NCBI RefSeq assembly: GCF_013328345.1
Contig: NZ_JABULX010000014.1
Coordinates: 1 to 64,000, forward strand
Direction: 5' to 3'
Source of the DNA: Marinifaba aquimaris
GTDB taxonomy: Bacteria > Pseudomonadota > Gammaproteobacteria > Enterobacterales > Alteromonadaceae
Length of the DNA: 64,000 nucleotides
Below are positions 38,401-48,066 of the stretch, piece after piece (position 1 is the first letter of the stretch; the number at the start of each line of letters is the position of its first letter). The translations under genes and the position numbers were made by a program. Under the pieces are notes generated by a model that saw nothing but the letters and a program-made list of their open reading frames with translations, had not been told where the DNA came from and did not search any database.

Positions 38401-41400
38401 GATGGTTACCGCTGGATTAATACGACCTTATTAAAATCCAAAGATGATGATGTCATTGTTGGGGTGTGTCAGGACATCTCAAAAATTAAAGCCGCAGAGC
38501 AACTTGCCAACGAAAGCCGTCACCAATTAACGATGGCACTGCAAGGTGCAAAAGCAGGGACTTGGCAATGGAGTACCGTTTCCGAACATTTTGAAACTGA
38601 TAAAACTTGGGCAGAATTGCTCGGCTATCAGGTTGACGAATTGCTATTGGCACATGGCATGGGTTTAGAAAGGTGGTTTGGCCTAGTTCATGAGGAAGAC
38701 GTTGAGCAGGTTAAAGCTAATTTCCAAGCGTTTTTAGCGGGCACAGAGAATGAGTATAAACAAGATTGCCGAATGTTTAGTAAGTCAGGCGAAACCTTGT
38801 GGGTAAGTATTTCTGGTAGTGCACTCACGAGGGATAGCAAAGGCCGAGTTGAAACGGTGTCAGGCTTATTGCTCAACGTAACTGAAAATATGTTGCTACA
38901 AATTGAGCTTGAGCAGTCGATGATGCTATCTGAAATGGCCTCTGCCGAAAAAGCCTTATTGATTAATAACATCCCAGGTATCGTTTACACCTGTTTACTC
39001 GATGCTGACTGGACGATGTTATTTATCAGTGACATGGTGGAATCTGTACTTCAGGTTAAAGCTGAAACCTTTATTCAAGGTGACAAAACGTTTGCCAGTA
39101 TGGTGCATCCAGATGATTTAGCTGAAGTGGACGCTACCGTTAACAAGGCGGTAGAAGATAAAACCGTTTATACCATTGAATACCGAATGATCAGGCAAGA
39201 TGGGACGGAATGCTGGGTTTATGAGCGCGGTCAGGCATCATATGATGAAAACGGGGTTCCTCAAGTTTTACACGGTACTATTTTAGATATCACCGACCGC
39301 AAAGAGAGCGAAAAGCAGTTTCAGGCGTTGATGGAATCAGCACCTGAATGCATGATTGTGGTCAACCCAGAATCTGAAATTGTATTGGTCAATGCGTTAA
39401 CTGAAACCTTATTTGGCTATAAAAAACATGAGCTTGTTGGGCAAAAGATAGAAATCCTATTACCCGAGAGCAAGCGTAGTCATCATTCAGAGTTTGTCCG
39501 TCAGTACTTCGCTAACCCGAGTGTACGAATGATGGGCAGTGGTATGGAGCTGCTAGCTTGCCATAAAAATGATTTTGATTTTCCAGTGGAGGTCAGTTTA
39601 AGTCCACTCGAAACTGCACAAGGAATACTCGTTTGTGCCGCTGTTCGCGACATTACGGAACGCAAGCTTTCTGAGCAAGAGTTATTGGAAGCAAAAGAAG
39701 CAGCAGAATTAGCGACGCAGGCAAAATCTGATTTCTTGGCGAACATGTCACATGAAATCCGAACTCCAATGAATGCCATTATCGGTATGAGCCACCTTGC
39801 ACTTCAGCAAGAATTGAATAACAAAGCGCGTAATTATGTCGATAAGGTACACCTTAGTGCGCAATCTTTGTTGGGGATTATCAATGACATTCTCGACTTT
39901 TCTAAAATTGAAGCCGGCAAGTTAAGTATTGAAGCGGTCAGCTTCACACTTGATGAATTGTTAGATCACTTCAGCAATATGCTCAGCCTAAAAGCGTCAC
40001 AAAATGATATTGAACTGCTGATTGATGTACCTGCTAATATTCCCAATAACCTGATTGGTGACCCGTTGCGCTTAAAACAAGTGTTAATTAACCTAGGCTC
40101 GAATGCGGTGAAATTCACTGAACACGGTGAAGTGAGGCTCAAGGTGCGCGTTATTGAAACACGTGATAAACGCATTATGCTGCAATTTGAAGTCAAGGAC
40201 TCTGGTATTGGTATGAATCCGAAACAGCAAAAATCACTATTCCAAGCTTTCTCTCAAGCGGATAGTTCAACTACACGCAAATATGGCGGTACGGGTTTAG
40301 GATTAGCCATTTCTAAAACACTGGTCGAGTTGATGGGCGGTAAAATTAGAGTTGAAAGTGCTGTAGGAGAAGGTTCTAACTTTATCTTTACCTGTGATTT
40401 AGGGTTAGCTGAACAAACCGAATCTCAGCGCTTAGTACTGCCCGCTCAGTTATCTGACTTAAGCGTGTTAGTTGTTGATGATAATGAAAGCGCACGCGAT
40501 ATTTTTAAAGAAATCCTACAAAGCTTTGGTTATCAAGTCAGGTTGGCCAGCTCAGGTGCTGATGCGCTCAGCCATATTAATCAAGCCGAGCAGGCTTTTG
40601 ATGTCTTGCTGATTGATTGGATGATGCCAGAGATGAGCGGTTTGCAATTGTTAGAAGCCATTCACCAAAGACAACTTGCCGCTGATAGTAAGTTAGTCAT
40701 GATGACGGCGTATGACGCGCAAGAAATGGCACAAACTGCCAATAAACAAGGGTTAGCTTACGATGCCATCTTAAACAAACCGACAAACGCCTCGCATTTA
40801 TATGAGGCCATTGTTGAAGCATATGGCCGTGTCATTGTCAGTGACCAGCCCATTGCAGCTAATAATGATGGTGATTGGGGTCACTTAGCTGGTAAACAAA
40901 TTTTATTGGTCGAAGATAATGAATTTAACCAAGAATTGGCTACCGATTTATTGGAGTCTGAAGGTTTGATTGTGACGCTAGCAGAGAATGGCCAAGAAGC
41001 GGTAGATATCCTAGAGCAACAGCGCTTTGATTTGGTCTTAATGGATTGCCAAATGCCTGTTATGGACGGTTTTGCCGCCACTGAAAAATTAAGAGAGCGA
41101 CCAGAATTGGATGACTTGCCCATCATAGCTATGACGGCCAATGTGATGGCGTCTGATATTGAAAAAACGGCTAAAGCGGGTATGAACGATCACATCGGCA
41201 AACCGATTGATGTCAATGTGCTCTTTTCTACTATGGCAAAATGGTTGCCAGCCAACGAGCACGCGAATCAAAAAGCGCAAACACAAGTGCGAGATATGAC
41301 AAAACGCATCCCTGTGTTTACTCGCTTAGATGTCGACAGAGCATTGACTATTGTCGGGGGTAAGTTGGCTCTATATGAAAAGCTATTGAAACGTTTTGTG

Positions 41401-41919
41401 GACAGTAATGAAAATTGGTTTGATGACTATCAAGTTGCTGATGTTGAAACTAAAACCCGTATCGCACATTCAATTAAAGGCATCGCAGGAAATTTAGGAG
41501 CCAAAGACGTTCAGCGTTTAGCTGGTGAATTAGAAGCACTTTGGGATTCACACAATGCTTCTGCAGGTTCACCAGATAGTGATGCAAAAACTACAGAAGT
41601 GGAGCATGCATTGGTTGCTGAAATTAGTTTGGTGATAGGCGAAATAAAAGCTCACTTTAATCAATTAGAGGCTGAGCATAACCCAGCAGCTGACGGTACA
41701 GAGGTGCCTAAAGAAGTATTGATTAAACAGGTCAATGAGTTAATTGTATTAATCGATGATTTTGATTCCAAAGCAATGGATATGCTTGAAGAATTAGCTG
41801 CCCATATGCGAGGTGAGGCCCATCATCAAGCCTTGGTTGATGCCAATGATAAATTACAAAGCTTTGAATATGATGAGGCACTTGAGGTATTAAAAGACTT
41901 ATTAGTAAAGCTGGATTAA
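35401..41919 (+). CDS. Giant hybrid histidine kinase with fused periplasmic-binding domain, five PAS, two receivers and HPt
   Basis: The protein has 2172 residues. In order: signal peptide or anchor (1-27), a sugar-binding-protein-like domain (about 33-330; [18 protein letters not shown]), membrane segment (376-400), a second (420-444), a dCache-like extracytoplasmic sensor (about 450-730), a third segment (733-758), five PAS domains (starting near 786, 917, 1041, 1189 and 1306), HisKA with phospho-acceptor His1451 (SHEIRTP), an ATPase domain (about 1550-1665), receiver 1 (Asp1739), receiver 2 (Asp1882) and an HPt domain (His2023, in [13 protein letters not shown]). All phosphorelay residues are present. 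It should sense a periplasmic ligand directly and several cytoplasmic cues. No response regulator gene lies beside it, so the output is unknown. Confidence 0.94.
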   Translation: MIGNIITRFSLFLTLLLLPLTWIYATASDNNNRLKIAIIPPSHDAFWQQSLNIAHQASEDLDVELKVFLPEQSQQSYIELVESASEWADGILFHDFSGAGETVLQRLDEKHVPSILVNSVLSHKNILPRQKYPNWIGSVMPDDELAGRILIQQLMSKSRYAKDKLHILALGGPVDSTAGKLRESGLNQFIEPLNIASYQFFAADWQAERAKIAFENAIKANPKINMVWCANDVMALAVIETIEELGLTGQISVGGVDWQPQALRHIEQGQLAVSVGGHIFDAAIALVLMHDYLMGADFERQGLSYKTSMLAVSGQQSDLLDKLITMESLSLDFSKLSLFLNPEIYSYDFSIASIFNTSKTQHQKAAQNGLKIDFGMHGWLVALAVLAVIYAGGFYLFKLFRKSRIDPLHYQFSSKKTRLIVMAGITSVASIFFVVAFVFLGVLKDKIKTEYQGSIEAVRDGAQLTLNLWANYKKDEIENIAASPEILNFSQQLTQLPYNKTALTEDLAQQALRDYVAQYVPSLKLGYFVISPNYISLASRRDQNIGSYNVIAQNYPDLIDQVFQQGKTLFIPPAVSKVSDTGYSTAFFVAPVKNTQGHVIAALSMRIDPHAVFSKILSTGRFGYSGETYAVDSNGLMVSHSRFLGFDDAQEQSISTQAGLIAARVPKEHTSSTPFTLMAESVSKGNKSGNFDGYLDYRGIPVIGSWVWDQNLNIGIASEIDYDEAFASFYQIRFVIIAMLSVFLMITVGGVIVIMVIGDAANRSLLKAKKGLEQEVDKRTEELSQRESKFRGLFESSRDALLIFRNQEFIDCNQATLNLFGFDDKFQFLSFSPVVLSPRTQLDGSSSIDAMTDYIAQAERDGSVVFEWEYLRDNIDSFICETLIQVIEWEGCTALMFGLRDITAKKQTELEIRQNDIRLQLVTQAAELADWQWDPHTQQLTGSKLLKKITGLESGYLDLKKDLFNRIKRSDLLAITPQIEHFMNSDEPMCVIEFRIQPQDDGYRWINTTLLKSKDDDVIVGVCQDISKIKAAEQLANESRHQLTMALQGAKAGTWQWSTVSEHFETDKTWAELLGYQVDELLLAHGMGLERWFGLVHEEDVEQVKANFQAFLAGTENEYKQDCRMFSKSGETLWVSISGSALTRDSKGRVETVSGLLLNVTENMLLQIELEQSMMLSEMASAEKALLINNIPGIVYTCLLDADWTMLFISDMVESVLQVKAETFIQGDKTFASMVHPDDLAEVDATVNKAVEDKTVYTIEYRMIRQDGTECWVYERGQASYDENGVPQVLHGTILDITDRKESEKQFQALMESAPECMIVVNPESEIVLVNALTETLFGYKKHELVGQKIEILLPESKRSHHSEFVRQYFANPSVRMMGSGMELLACHKNDFDFPVEVSLSPLETAQGILVCAAVRDITERKLSEQELLEAKEAAELATQAKSDFLANMSHEIRTPMNAIIGMSHLALQQELNNKARNYVDKVHLSAQSLLGIINDILDFSKIEAGKLSIEAVSFTLDELLDHFSNMLSLKASQNDIELLIDVPANIPNNLIGDPLRLKQVLINLGSNAVKFTEHGEVRLKVRVIETRDKRIMLQFEVKDSGIGMNPKQQKSLFQAFSQADSSTTRKYGGTGLGLAISKTLVELMGGKIRVESAVGEGSNFIFTCDLGLAEQTESQRLVLPAQLSDLSVLVVDDNESARDIFKEILQSFGYQVRLASSGADALSHINQAEQAFDVLLIDWMMPEMSGLQLLEAIHQRQLAADSKLVMMTAYDAQEMAQTANKQGLAYDAILNKPTNASHLYEAIVEAYGRVIVSDQPIAANNDGDWGHLAGKQILLVEDNEFNQELATDLLESEGLIVTLAENGQEAVDILEQQRFDLVLMDCQMPVMDGFAATEKLRERPELDDLPIIAMTANVMASDIEKTAKAGMNDHIGKPIDVNVLFSTMAKWLPANEHANQKAQTQVRDMTKRIPVFTRLDVDRALTIVGGKLALYEKLLKRFVDSNENWFDDYQVADVETKTRIAHSIKGIAGNLGAKDVQRLAGELEALWDSHNASAGSPDSDAKTTEVEHALVAEISLVIGEIKAHFNQLEAEHNPAADGTEVPKEVLIKQVNELIVLIDDFDSKAMDMLEELAAHMRGEAHHQALVDANDKLQSFEYDEALEVLKDLLVKLD

Positions 41920-41936
41920 TACCCTTGTTCAACCAA

Positions 41937-41966
41937 GATAAAAGCCGCTAAAAAGCGGCTTTTATC
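41937..41966. terminator. Bidirectional terminator between kinase and TonB receptor genes
   Basis: A perfect 13-bp stem (41937-41949 with 41954-41966) with an AAAA loop lies between convergent genes, with T-rich flanks on both strands. Confidence 0.9.
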
Positions 41967-41991
41967 TTACTATTATTAAGCGTTATTCTGA

Positions 41992-44331
41992 TTAGAACTC
42001 TGCTGTAATACTCAAGCTAGCTTGGCGAGCTGAGCCTAATTGGTGCTGGCCATAGCTTGTCATCATGCCAAGGTCATCTGGGTTATTAAAGTAAGTTGAA
42101 ATGTACTCGTCGTCTAATAAGTTCTTCACATCTAGACGAATTGTATATTTGTCATCCCACACATAACCAACTGCTGTATTGATAATAAAACGCGCGTCAT
42201 TTTCAGGGTTTGGCTCGTATTGAGACGGTTGCAATGATAACTCTGGGTCTAAATAGGCACGAGAGCTATCGACATAACTTGCAGCAAGGTTTGCAAATAA
42301 ACCTGAATCAAACTCGTAGTTAGCCGTTAAATTGGCTGTTAACTCCGGAGAGTCGGTAAATGCTTGGCCTGCGTAATCTTTAATGGAGCCATCGGCTGCG
42401 ACATACTCAAACTTTTTAAATTCGGTATCGGCATAACCAATACCAGCCACAATCGATAATTGATTTGTTGGATAGTAGAAAGCTTCTATTTCAAAACCTT
42501 TTAACTCCGACTCGCCGCTATTTACCACTTCAGTATCGAAGTTACCTGCGTCACCTTGAACTGAAATTTGTTGATCTGTCCAATCAATAAAGTAGACGTT
42601 GGTATTTAGCATGAGTTCGCCATCTAACCAGACTGAACGCAAAGAAAATTCATAGTTGTTCGTGTATTCTGGTTCATAGCTGTAGTTATAACCTTTAGCT
42701 GTGTTGTAGCCAACACCACCAGAGCGATATGCTTTTTGGAAGACAAAACTAGCATTGAGATCTTCACTCACGTTGTAAGTTACACCTAACTTAGGTAGCC
42801 AAGCATCAAAATCTTCACTCTCTGGTACAATAGTTGAAGTAGCAGCACTTGCGAGCCCTACTAACCTACCATTAATCCCTTGAATAATGGCATTGATCGG
42901 TGTTGGGAAATCAGCTGCGTTAGGCAGTTGGTTATTAATTGAATAAACACTCGAATTACCATTTTCTTGCTCTTCTTGATCGTGTCTAAGGCCTGCCAAT
43001 AAATCCCATTGCTCATTGATAGACCATTTCATATCTGCATAAATTGCCATAGTTTCTGAACCTTGCTCTTGGCTCGTTTCAAAACCTAGTTTAACCGGGT
43101 CAATATCAGGGTAAAGCGGTACTACCATGGCGGCAATTTCTGCTGGCAAGCCAAAGCCTCCCATTTCTGCTGGTGCTGTTAGCAATACATCTATCGGCGG
43201 TAACCCCAAGCCAGCAAAGGTGATTAAACGCTCACCCGTTGCCTTGTCATCTTTTAAATCTAATTCTGAATAATAGATACCTGAAACGAGTTCTAACTCA
43301 TCATTTTCATAAACTAAGCGCAATTCTTGGCTCACGGTTTCTGAGGTCGTGACATAGGCATTATCAGCTGTGATCGTGGTAGGTTGCATATCACCATCCC
43401 AGTTGTAGCTGTAATCAGAGTCGTTGTATGTGGTAATCGATTGAACTGATAAGTTAGGCGTAATTTGCCAATCGAGTTCTAGGTTGAAAATATCGGTTTC
43501 GGTTTTTTCCCAAATATCCGAGTTAAACTGTGTTTTGCGATCAAATGGATCTTCACCGAAATTGTATTGAACGTACTGAAAACCAACTTCGTGATCAGTT
43601 GAGTTGACTGTTAACAAAGCAGAAAAATCATCAGATGGTTCAAACAATAATTTAAAGCGCGCAGTTTGACCATCTTGATCATTCGACTTTTCATTACGCG
43701 TAATATTCTCAATATCGCCGTCTAAGTTTTTATCTTCCAGTGATACGCGAAAAGCTAACTTGTCTTCAACTAGTTCACCACCGCCAGCAATTGCAAACTC
43801 TTGTTGGCCATTTTCACCTAAGGTGATCTTGGCTTTACCGCCCCATTCATAAGTAGGGTCTTGGGTGCGAAGCATGATGGCACCAGCAAGCGAGTTTTGG
43901 CCTTGCATTGTTGATTGTGCACCACGGAAAACTTCAACTTGAGCTAAATCCCAAACTGATTGCGTGCCCATTTTTACCACACGAAAAGGCATAGGAGCGC
44001 CATCAACATAGATACTGGTCAGTACACCTGTGCCGCCGCCTGATACGTTTGAATAGTTAATACCGCGAATGCTAAAACCTTGGTTTAAATCACCAGAGAT
44101 ATTTGGTACTAGTGTGTATAAATCATTGATGTTTTGGATATTTTGAACTTCAATATCTTTGCCTGACACTATGCCTACACTGTTTGCGGTTTCGTGTAAG
44201 CTGCGATCAATTTTTTGACCGTAAACGACGATATTTTCGATTTTTTCAACGTCGTCATCTGCCATGACAAAAGGAGACTGCATAGCACAGGCAAGGCCAA
44301 GCGCTATCTTACTAATTTTCATTGGTTTCAT
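41992..44331 (-). CDS. TonB-dependent outer-membrane receptor
   Basis: The protein has 779 residues. A signal peptide ends at FVMADD. A TonB-box-like IENIVVYGQK follows, then the plug domain (about 45-150) with VPNISGDLNQGFSIRGI and SVWDLAQVEVFRGAQSTMQGQNSLAGAI, and a 22-strand barrel ending in ITAEF with a terminal Phe. Such receptors import metal chelates, vitamins or sugars using TonB energy. The substrate is not certain. The COG0523 GTPase just upstream and a Fur-like box (44382-44400) point to a metal. Two nearby Met codons allow starts at 44331 or 44322. Upstream spacing of 159 bases from the GTPase suggests its own promoter. Confidence 0.93.
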   Translation of the reverse strand: MKPMKISKIALGLACAMQSPFVMADDDVEKIENIVVYGQKIDRSLHETANSVGIVSGKDIEVQNIQNINDLYTLVPNISGDLNQGFSIRGINYSNVSGGGTGVLTSIYVDGAPMPFRVVKMGTQSVWDLAQVEVFRGAQSTMQGQNSLAGAIMLRTQDPTYEWGGKAKITLGENGQQEFAIAGGGELVEDKLAFRVSLEDKNLDGDIENITRNEKSNDQDGQTARFKLLFEPSDDFSALLTVNSTDHEVGFQYVQYNFGEDPFDRKTQFNSDIWEKTETDIFNLELDWQITPNLSVQSITTYNDSDYSYNWDGDMQPTTITADNAYVTTSETVSQELRLVYENDELELVSGIYYSELDLKDDKATGERLITFAGLGLPPIDVLLTAPAEMGGFGLPAEIAAMVVPLYPDIDPVKLGFETSQEQGSETMAIYADMKWSINEQWDLLAGLRHDQEEQENGNSSVYSINNQLPNAADFPTPINAIIQGINGRLVGLASAATSTIVPESEDFDAWLPKLGVTYNVSEDLNASFVFQKAYRSGGVGYNTAKGYNYSYEPEYTNNYEFSLRSVWLDGELMLNTNVYFIDWTDQQISVQGDAGNFDTEVVNSGESELKGFEIEAFYYPTNQLSIVAGIGYADTEFKKFEYVAADGSIKDYAGQAFTDSPELTANLTANYEFDSGLFANLAASYVDSSRAYLDPELSLQPSQYEPNPENDARFIINTAVGYVWDDKYTIRLDVKNLLDDEYISTYFNNPDDLGMMTSYGQHQLGSARQASLSITAEF

Positions 44332-44381
44332 AATTATACTTTTAGATGTGATTGGAATTAAATTGAAATACTATTGTTATT

Positions 44382-44400
44382 CTAAATAATAATCACTATC
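44382..44400 (-). promoter_or_regulatory. Possible Fur-type box upstream of the TonB receptor
   Basis: Read on the minus strand, the 19 bases GATAGTGATTATTATTTAG match the Fur consensus at about 13 of 19 positions, about 50 bases upstream of the receptor start. The match is moderate and the region is AT-rich, so chance is possible. Confidence 0.4.
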
Positions 44401-44490
44401 GTTTGCAATGATGGGGTTTTGTGCTACGGGGTAAGGGATGTCTGGCAAACCAGTAAAGTAATACACTGGTTTGCTACTTGGATGTGGGTT

Positions 44491-45486
44491 TTAAGAGGTG
44501 AGTTGGCAGCTAAATAATGCGTCTTGCCAATTGTCGCTGGCTGTTTTGGCAATGATTTCAATTCGGCTTTCAGCAGCTTCATCTAGTTCATATTCGGTTA
44601 AGCCATCTTTATCTTTGTTGTAGCCAAAAATACCATCTGAGGTGATAAAAACGGCTTTTATGCGCTCTGCCTGCAATTCAAATAGCCACTTTTGTAGGGC
44701 ATGACGATGAAATATAAAGCTGGGATTAAAACGCCAACCTGAACTGAAGAAGCCTTCACCTTCATTATCTAAACGCAAAAAACCACTCTCTGGTAATGCT
44801 GCTTCATCAACTGATTCAGTCGTTTGTTGTTGATTAGATGCTTGGTTGAGCGCAAGCTTTTTGCGTTTGATAAATGCCGACGTTTGATTAATTTGGCTGA
44901 AGTCGATTTGGCCGTGGTCAGTAAATATTAATTGTTTGTCGCCAAAGCGTTTGAGGTAATCTTCGAGTGCTTGATTGTCACTGGGCTGATACAAATCAGC
45001 TTTGTGGCCTATGATGATATCTGCGATGTCTATTTGTTGATTGAAAATCTCGTGTTGGGTATAGCGTTCATCTGCTAAATTACGGGCGTCAACCAGAGTG
45101 ACAGTGCTTTGTAGCTTAAGAATTCCTTGGTAGTAGTCGTTGGTCAGTTTATCCAACACTTCTATTGGGTGGCCTAAACCACTGGGTTCAATCAGTAAGC
45201 GGTCGGGTTTAGCTTCAGATAAAAGCTGGTTAAGCGCTATTTGCATAGGCAAACCAGATACACAACACATGCAGCCACCGGGTACTTCTCGCATGTAAAT
45301 TTGTTGCCCTGATGTTTGCCCACTTATCAATGCCCCATCTACACCTACTTGACCAAATTCATTGACCAATACTGCCCAGTTCTCATTTTCTGGTTTATTT
45401 TTTAATAAAGCGAGAATAGCAGTGGTTTTTCCTGAGCCTAAAAAGCCAGTAATGATATGGGTAGGGATTGGGCGACTTATCTTCAT
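44491..45486 (-). CDS. COG0523 (CobW/YciC-type) metal-chaperone GTPase
   Basis: The protein has 331 residues. The P-loop GFLGSGKTTAIL (about 14-25), the metal-binding CxCC motif in GGCMCCVSGLP (about 70-80), the switch motif LLIEPSGLGHPIEV and the guanine-specificity motif GHKADL (NKxD-like) are visible. A CobW C-terminal domain (about 240-330) follows. COG0523 GTPases deliver metals, often zinc, to target proteins during scarcity. Two internal low-complexity stretches separate the domains. A near-ideal Zur palindrome lies 19 bases upstream of the start, so it is probably repressed by Zur when zinc is plentiful. This makes it a zinc-type member rather than a cobalamin CobW. Confidence 0.92.
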   Translation of the reverse strand: MKISRPIPTHIITGFLGSGKTTAILALLKNKPENENWAVLVNEFGQVGVDGALISGQTSGQQIYMREVPGGCMCCVSGLPMQIALNQLLSEAKPDRLLIEPSGLGHPIEVLDKLTNDYYQGILKLQSTVTLVDARNLADERYTQHEIFNQQIDIADIIIGHKADLYQPSDNQALEDYLKRFGDKQLIFTDHGQIDFSQINQTSAFIKRKKLALNQASNQQQTTESVDEAALPESGFLRLDNEGEGFFSSGWRFNPSFIFHRHALQKWLFELQAERIKAVFITSDGIFGYNKDKDGLTEYELDEAAESRIEIIAKTASDNWQDALFSCQLTS

Positions 45487-45504
45487 TTTAATACTCAGAA
45501 GTTT

Positions 45505-45527
45505 AAAATGTTACATTGTAACATTTT
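45505..45527 (-). promoter_or_regulatory. Zur operator upstream of the COG0523 GTPase
   Basis: A perfect 10-base inverted repeat (45505-45514 and 45518-45527) has a 3-base centre. Half-site AAAATGTTAC matches the gammaproteobacterial Zur half-site GAAATGTTAT very well, including the 23-base length. It covers the region 19-41 bases upstream of the start codon, where promoter occlusion would be expected. Confidence 0.85.
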
Positions 45528-45714
45528 GTTTAATTTCTGCTAATGCAACATAAGCATTAGTATATCTTTTCATAGCTCTTTTTTACTCAAAATTTTGGTG
45601 GACAGTATTGTTTACATTCTGTGGGTAAGAAAACTGTCTGTGCAATAATGTGGCAGGTATTGTTTGCTAAACTTTTATTTCGCATTAAGGTTTTAGGTTT
45701 GGCAGGCATAAGTT

Positions 45715-47202
45715 TTGAAGTCACGGAAGCAAGTACATAAAGATGATCGGCTCAAGTATTGCTATTTCATCTGGTTTCACTTGTTGCTTTGTTGTCTTGT
45801 GATATCTCCTACCTCTGCAAACCCTTCTGATATTGTTCTTGAACCCCCTCCTATTACAACTCAGCCTGATAAGCTAATCGTAGTTAATTCTAAAGCGTGG
45901 AAGCCTTATTCTTATCTAACCGCTGATGGCGAACCTGCCGGTATTTTAGTTGATTTTTGGCGTGAATATGGGCGCTTACACAATGTTGATATCGAGTTTT
46001 ATCTGACCGATTGGCATGAATCGCTACAAGCGGTCAAGGTAGGAAAAGCCGATGTTCATGCCGGGCTTGTTTATTCTGAACCTAGAGATCAGTTTTTGGA
46101 TTTTGGCTCGGCAATTATGGCATTAGAGACTGAAATTTACCTCAGCAAGCATGCGGTGACGGTGAATGTTAGCCAAGCGCTATTGGGTGAAAACAAAGCT
46201 GAAGTTGGTGTAGTACGTGACTCGTTTGAAGCGTACAAGATGAATAAAATTTACCCTAATGCCAAAATCAAAAGCTTCGACAATAACGAACTCATGTTTC
46301 AAGCCGTCACACAAAAGCAAATAGAGCTTTTTGTAGCAGATAGCCTAGTGGCTAACTTCTATTTGAGTTTGACTGAGAATCGCGATTACTACTTTCCCGT
46401 ACAACATTTATATGACCAAGATATTCGAATCGCGGTGAGCGACAATAGTCATCATTCCATTGAATTGATATCAGAGCGCTTCGATCAAATTAGTGACGCA
46501 GAAAGAGAGCGTATTCACTATCGCTGGAGTCAAGTTGAAACGGTTTATCCTAAGTTTTTTATTCCTTTATCGATATTACTGTTTTTAGTGGCGGTGTTTT
46601 ATCACGTTCGATCGCTTAAACGTACGGTGATTTTAAAAACGCAGCAGCTCAAATTAGCAAATGAACAACTAAAAGAGTTAAGCCTGACCGATCCGTTAAC
46701 TCAGGTACACAACAGGCGGTTTTTTATGGAGCAGCTAGCTAAAAACGACTACTGCCAGTATTCGTTAACTGTGATGATTTTAGATTTGGATGACTTTAAG
46801 AGTATTAACGATCATTACGGGCATTGTTTTGGCGATCATGTATTACGGTCAGTTGCACAAACGTTGAAATCAGTCTTACCTGAGCAAGCTACTTTGGCGA
46901 GGATAGGCGGAGAAGAGTTTGCCGTCATCATCAGCCACCTCAATGAAAATACAAGCCGTCAACTGGCTGAGAAAGTTTGTCGCACTGTTAATCAAGTCCA
47001 TATCAAACAGCAAGAAATAGAGCTTGTTGTGAGCTGTAGTTTAGGCTGCGTTTTTTATTCGAGCTTAAATTGTTCTGCCGAAATTAATGATGCTGATCAG
47101 TTGATGTACCGAGCAAAAAGCCAAGGGAAAAACCAAGTGTGTTTTAGTCACGCAATGGCCACAAAGGAGCTACAGCAAGGTATTCCTGAGCGTGCATTGT
47201 AA
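45715..47202 (+). CDS. Diguanylate cyclase with periplasmic solute-binding sensor domain
   Basis: The product has 495 residues: a signal-anchor (about 15-35), a periplasmic solute-binding domain of the SBP_bac_3 type (about 54-275; WKPYSYLTADGEPAGILVDFWREYG), a membrane helix (about 280-298), a short coiled coil and a GGDEF domain (about 325-480). The catalytic motif is GGEEF (about 398-402), preceded by DPLTQVHNRR, so it should make cyclic-di-GMP. The sensor resembles amino-acid-binding proteins, so a small ligand is likely. The start is TTG 45715 with AGG 8 bases upstream; no ATG is available near the N-terminus. It is an isolated gene ending at a terminator. Confidence 0.9.
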   Translation: MKSRKQVHKDDRLKYCYFIWFHLLLCCLVISPTSANPSDIVLEPPPITTQPDKLIVVNSKAWKPYSYLTADGEPAGILVDFWREYGRLHNVDIEFYLTDWHESLQAVKVGKADVHAGLVYSEPRDQFLDFGSAIMALETEIYLSKHAVTVNVSQALLGENKAEVGVVRDSFEAYKMNKIYPNAKIKSFDNNELMFQAVTQKQIELFVADSLVANFYLSLTENRDYYFPVQHLYDQDIRIAVSDNSHHSIELISERFDQISDAERERIHYRWSQVETVYPKFFIPLSILLFLVAVFYHVRSLKRTVILKTQQLKLANEQLKELSLTDPLTQVHNRRFFMEQLAKNDYCQYSLTVMILDLDDFKSINDHYGHCFGDHVLRSVAQTLKSVLPEQATLARIGGEEFAVIISHLNENTSRQLAEKVCRTVNQVHIKQQEIELVVSCSLGCVFYSSLNCSAEINDADQLMYRAKSQGKNQVCFSHAMATKELQQGIPERAL

Positions 47203-47233
47203 ATAACGATGATTTTATTAATGGATAAAAAGC

Positions 47234-47261
47234 ATAAAGGCCTGTGAAAACAGGCCTTTAT
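47234..47261. terminator. Bidirectional terminator between GGDEF gene and ssb
   Basis: An 11-bp stem (47234-47244 with 47251-47261) with a six-base loop TGAAAA lies between convergent genes. Confidence 0.88.
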
Positions 47262-47287
47262 CATTATGAATTTTGTTAAAGCTAAGC

Positions 47288-47968
47288 TTAGAACGGGATA
47301 TCGTCGTCGAAGTCTAAGTTAGGCTCTGGTGCTGCTGGTTTTTGCTGTGGAGCTTGGTTAAAACCGCCACCTTGTGGAGCTGACTGCTGAGGCGCTTGAT
47401 TGAAGCCGCCGCTTTGAGGCGCAGACTGCTGAGGTGCTTGATTGAAACCACCGCCTTGTGGCGCTGATTGCTGTGGCGCTTGATTAAAACCACCACCTTG
47501 TGGCGCTGATTGTTGAGGTGCTTGGTTAAAGCCACCTGCAGCTGGTGCTTGGTTAAAACCACCCCCCTGAGGAGCTTGATTAAAGCCACCAGCAGATTGA
47601 CCACCTTGGAAGCCGCCTTCTTGACCTTGGCCACGACCACCTAACATTTGCATTTGATCAGCAACGATTTCAGTTGTGTATCTGTCTTGACCGTTTTGAT
47701 CCTGCCACTTACGCGTTTGCAATTTACCTTCTAAGTAAACTTGTGAACCTTTACGTAGGTATTCGCCAGCAATTTCTGCTAAACGACGGAACATAACTAT
47801 GCGGTGCCATTCAGTTTTTTCTTGCATTTGACCGCTTTGATCTTTCCAGCTTTCACTTGTTGCTACTGAAATATTGGTCACTGCATTGCCGTTAGGCATG
47901 TATTTAACTTCAGGATCTTGACCTAAGTTACCGACAATAATTACTTTGTTTACACCTTTAGATGCCAT
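47288..47968 (-). CDS. ssb: Single-stranded DNA-binding protein
   Basis: The protein has 226 residues. The OB-fold (about 4-108) includes [21 protein letters not shown], the aromatic DNA contacts SESWKD and TEWHRIVMF, and [20 protein letters not shown]. The C-terminal acidic tip DFDDDIPF binds replication and repair partners. Between them is a long Gly/Gln/Pro linker with seven GGFNQAP repeats (see repeat entry), which makes the protein about 48 residues longer than E. coli SSB (178). GGAAC precedes the ATG. A weak LexA-like sequence upstream was considered and rejected. Confidence 0.97.
   Translation of the reverse strand: MASKGVNKVIIVGNLGQDPEVKYMPNGNAVTNISVATSESWKDQSGQMQEKTEWHRIVMFRRLAEIAGEYLRKGSQVYLEGKLQTRKWQDQNGQDRYTTEIVADQMQMLGGRGQGQEGGFQGGQSAGGFNQAPQGGGFNQAPAAGGFNQAPQQSAPQGGGFNQAPQQSAPQGGGFNQAPQQSAPQSGGFNQAPQQSAPQGGGFNQAPQQKPAAPEPNLDFDDDIPF
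47342..47593 (-). repeat. Tandem repeats encoding the SSB linker
   Basis: Seven copies of GGFNQAP are encoded. The last four or five follow a regular 14-residue unit ([14 protein letters not shown]), that is, a 42-base period. The copies differ mostly by synonymous or small changes. Such repeats can gain or lose units by slippage or recombination. Confidence 0.85.
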
Positions 47969-48066
47969 TTGTTTGTTCCGTTTCTGAGCGTGAAAATAAT
48001 CAGGAAATCATAACACCTGTCTGTACCTTCAACCAGTAGTGACGAATATAAAATTTTCTTAAATGC

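Noticed and set aside
39501-39779. Minus-strand open frames inside the giant kinase
   Set aside because: Antisense shadows of a long real gene, with no family features.
44491-45486. Assigning the GTPase as cobalamin CobW
   Set aside because: No cobalamin genes nearby; the CxCC motif and Zur palindrome favour a zinc-type COG0523 protein.
48021-48036. LexA-like site upstream of ssb (CTGT-N8-CCAG)
   Set aside because: One outer half-site base is wrong and the centre lacks the usual AT alternation; chance is likely.
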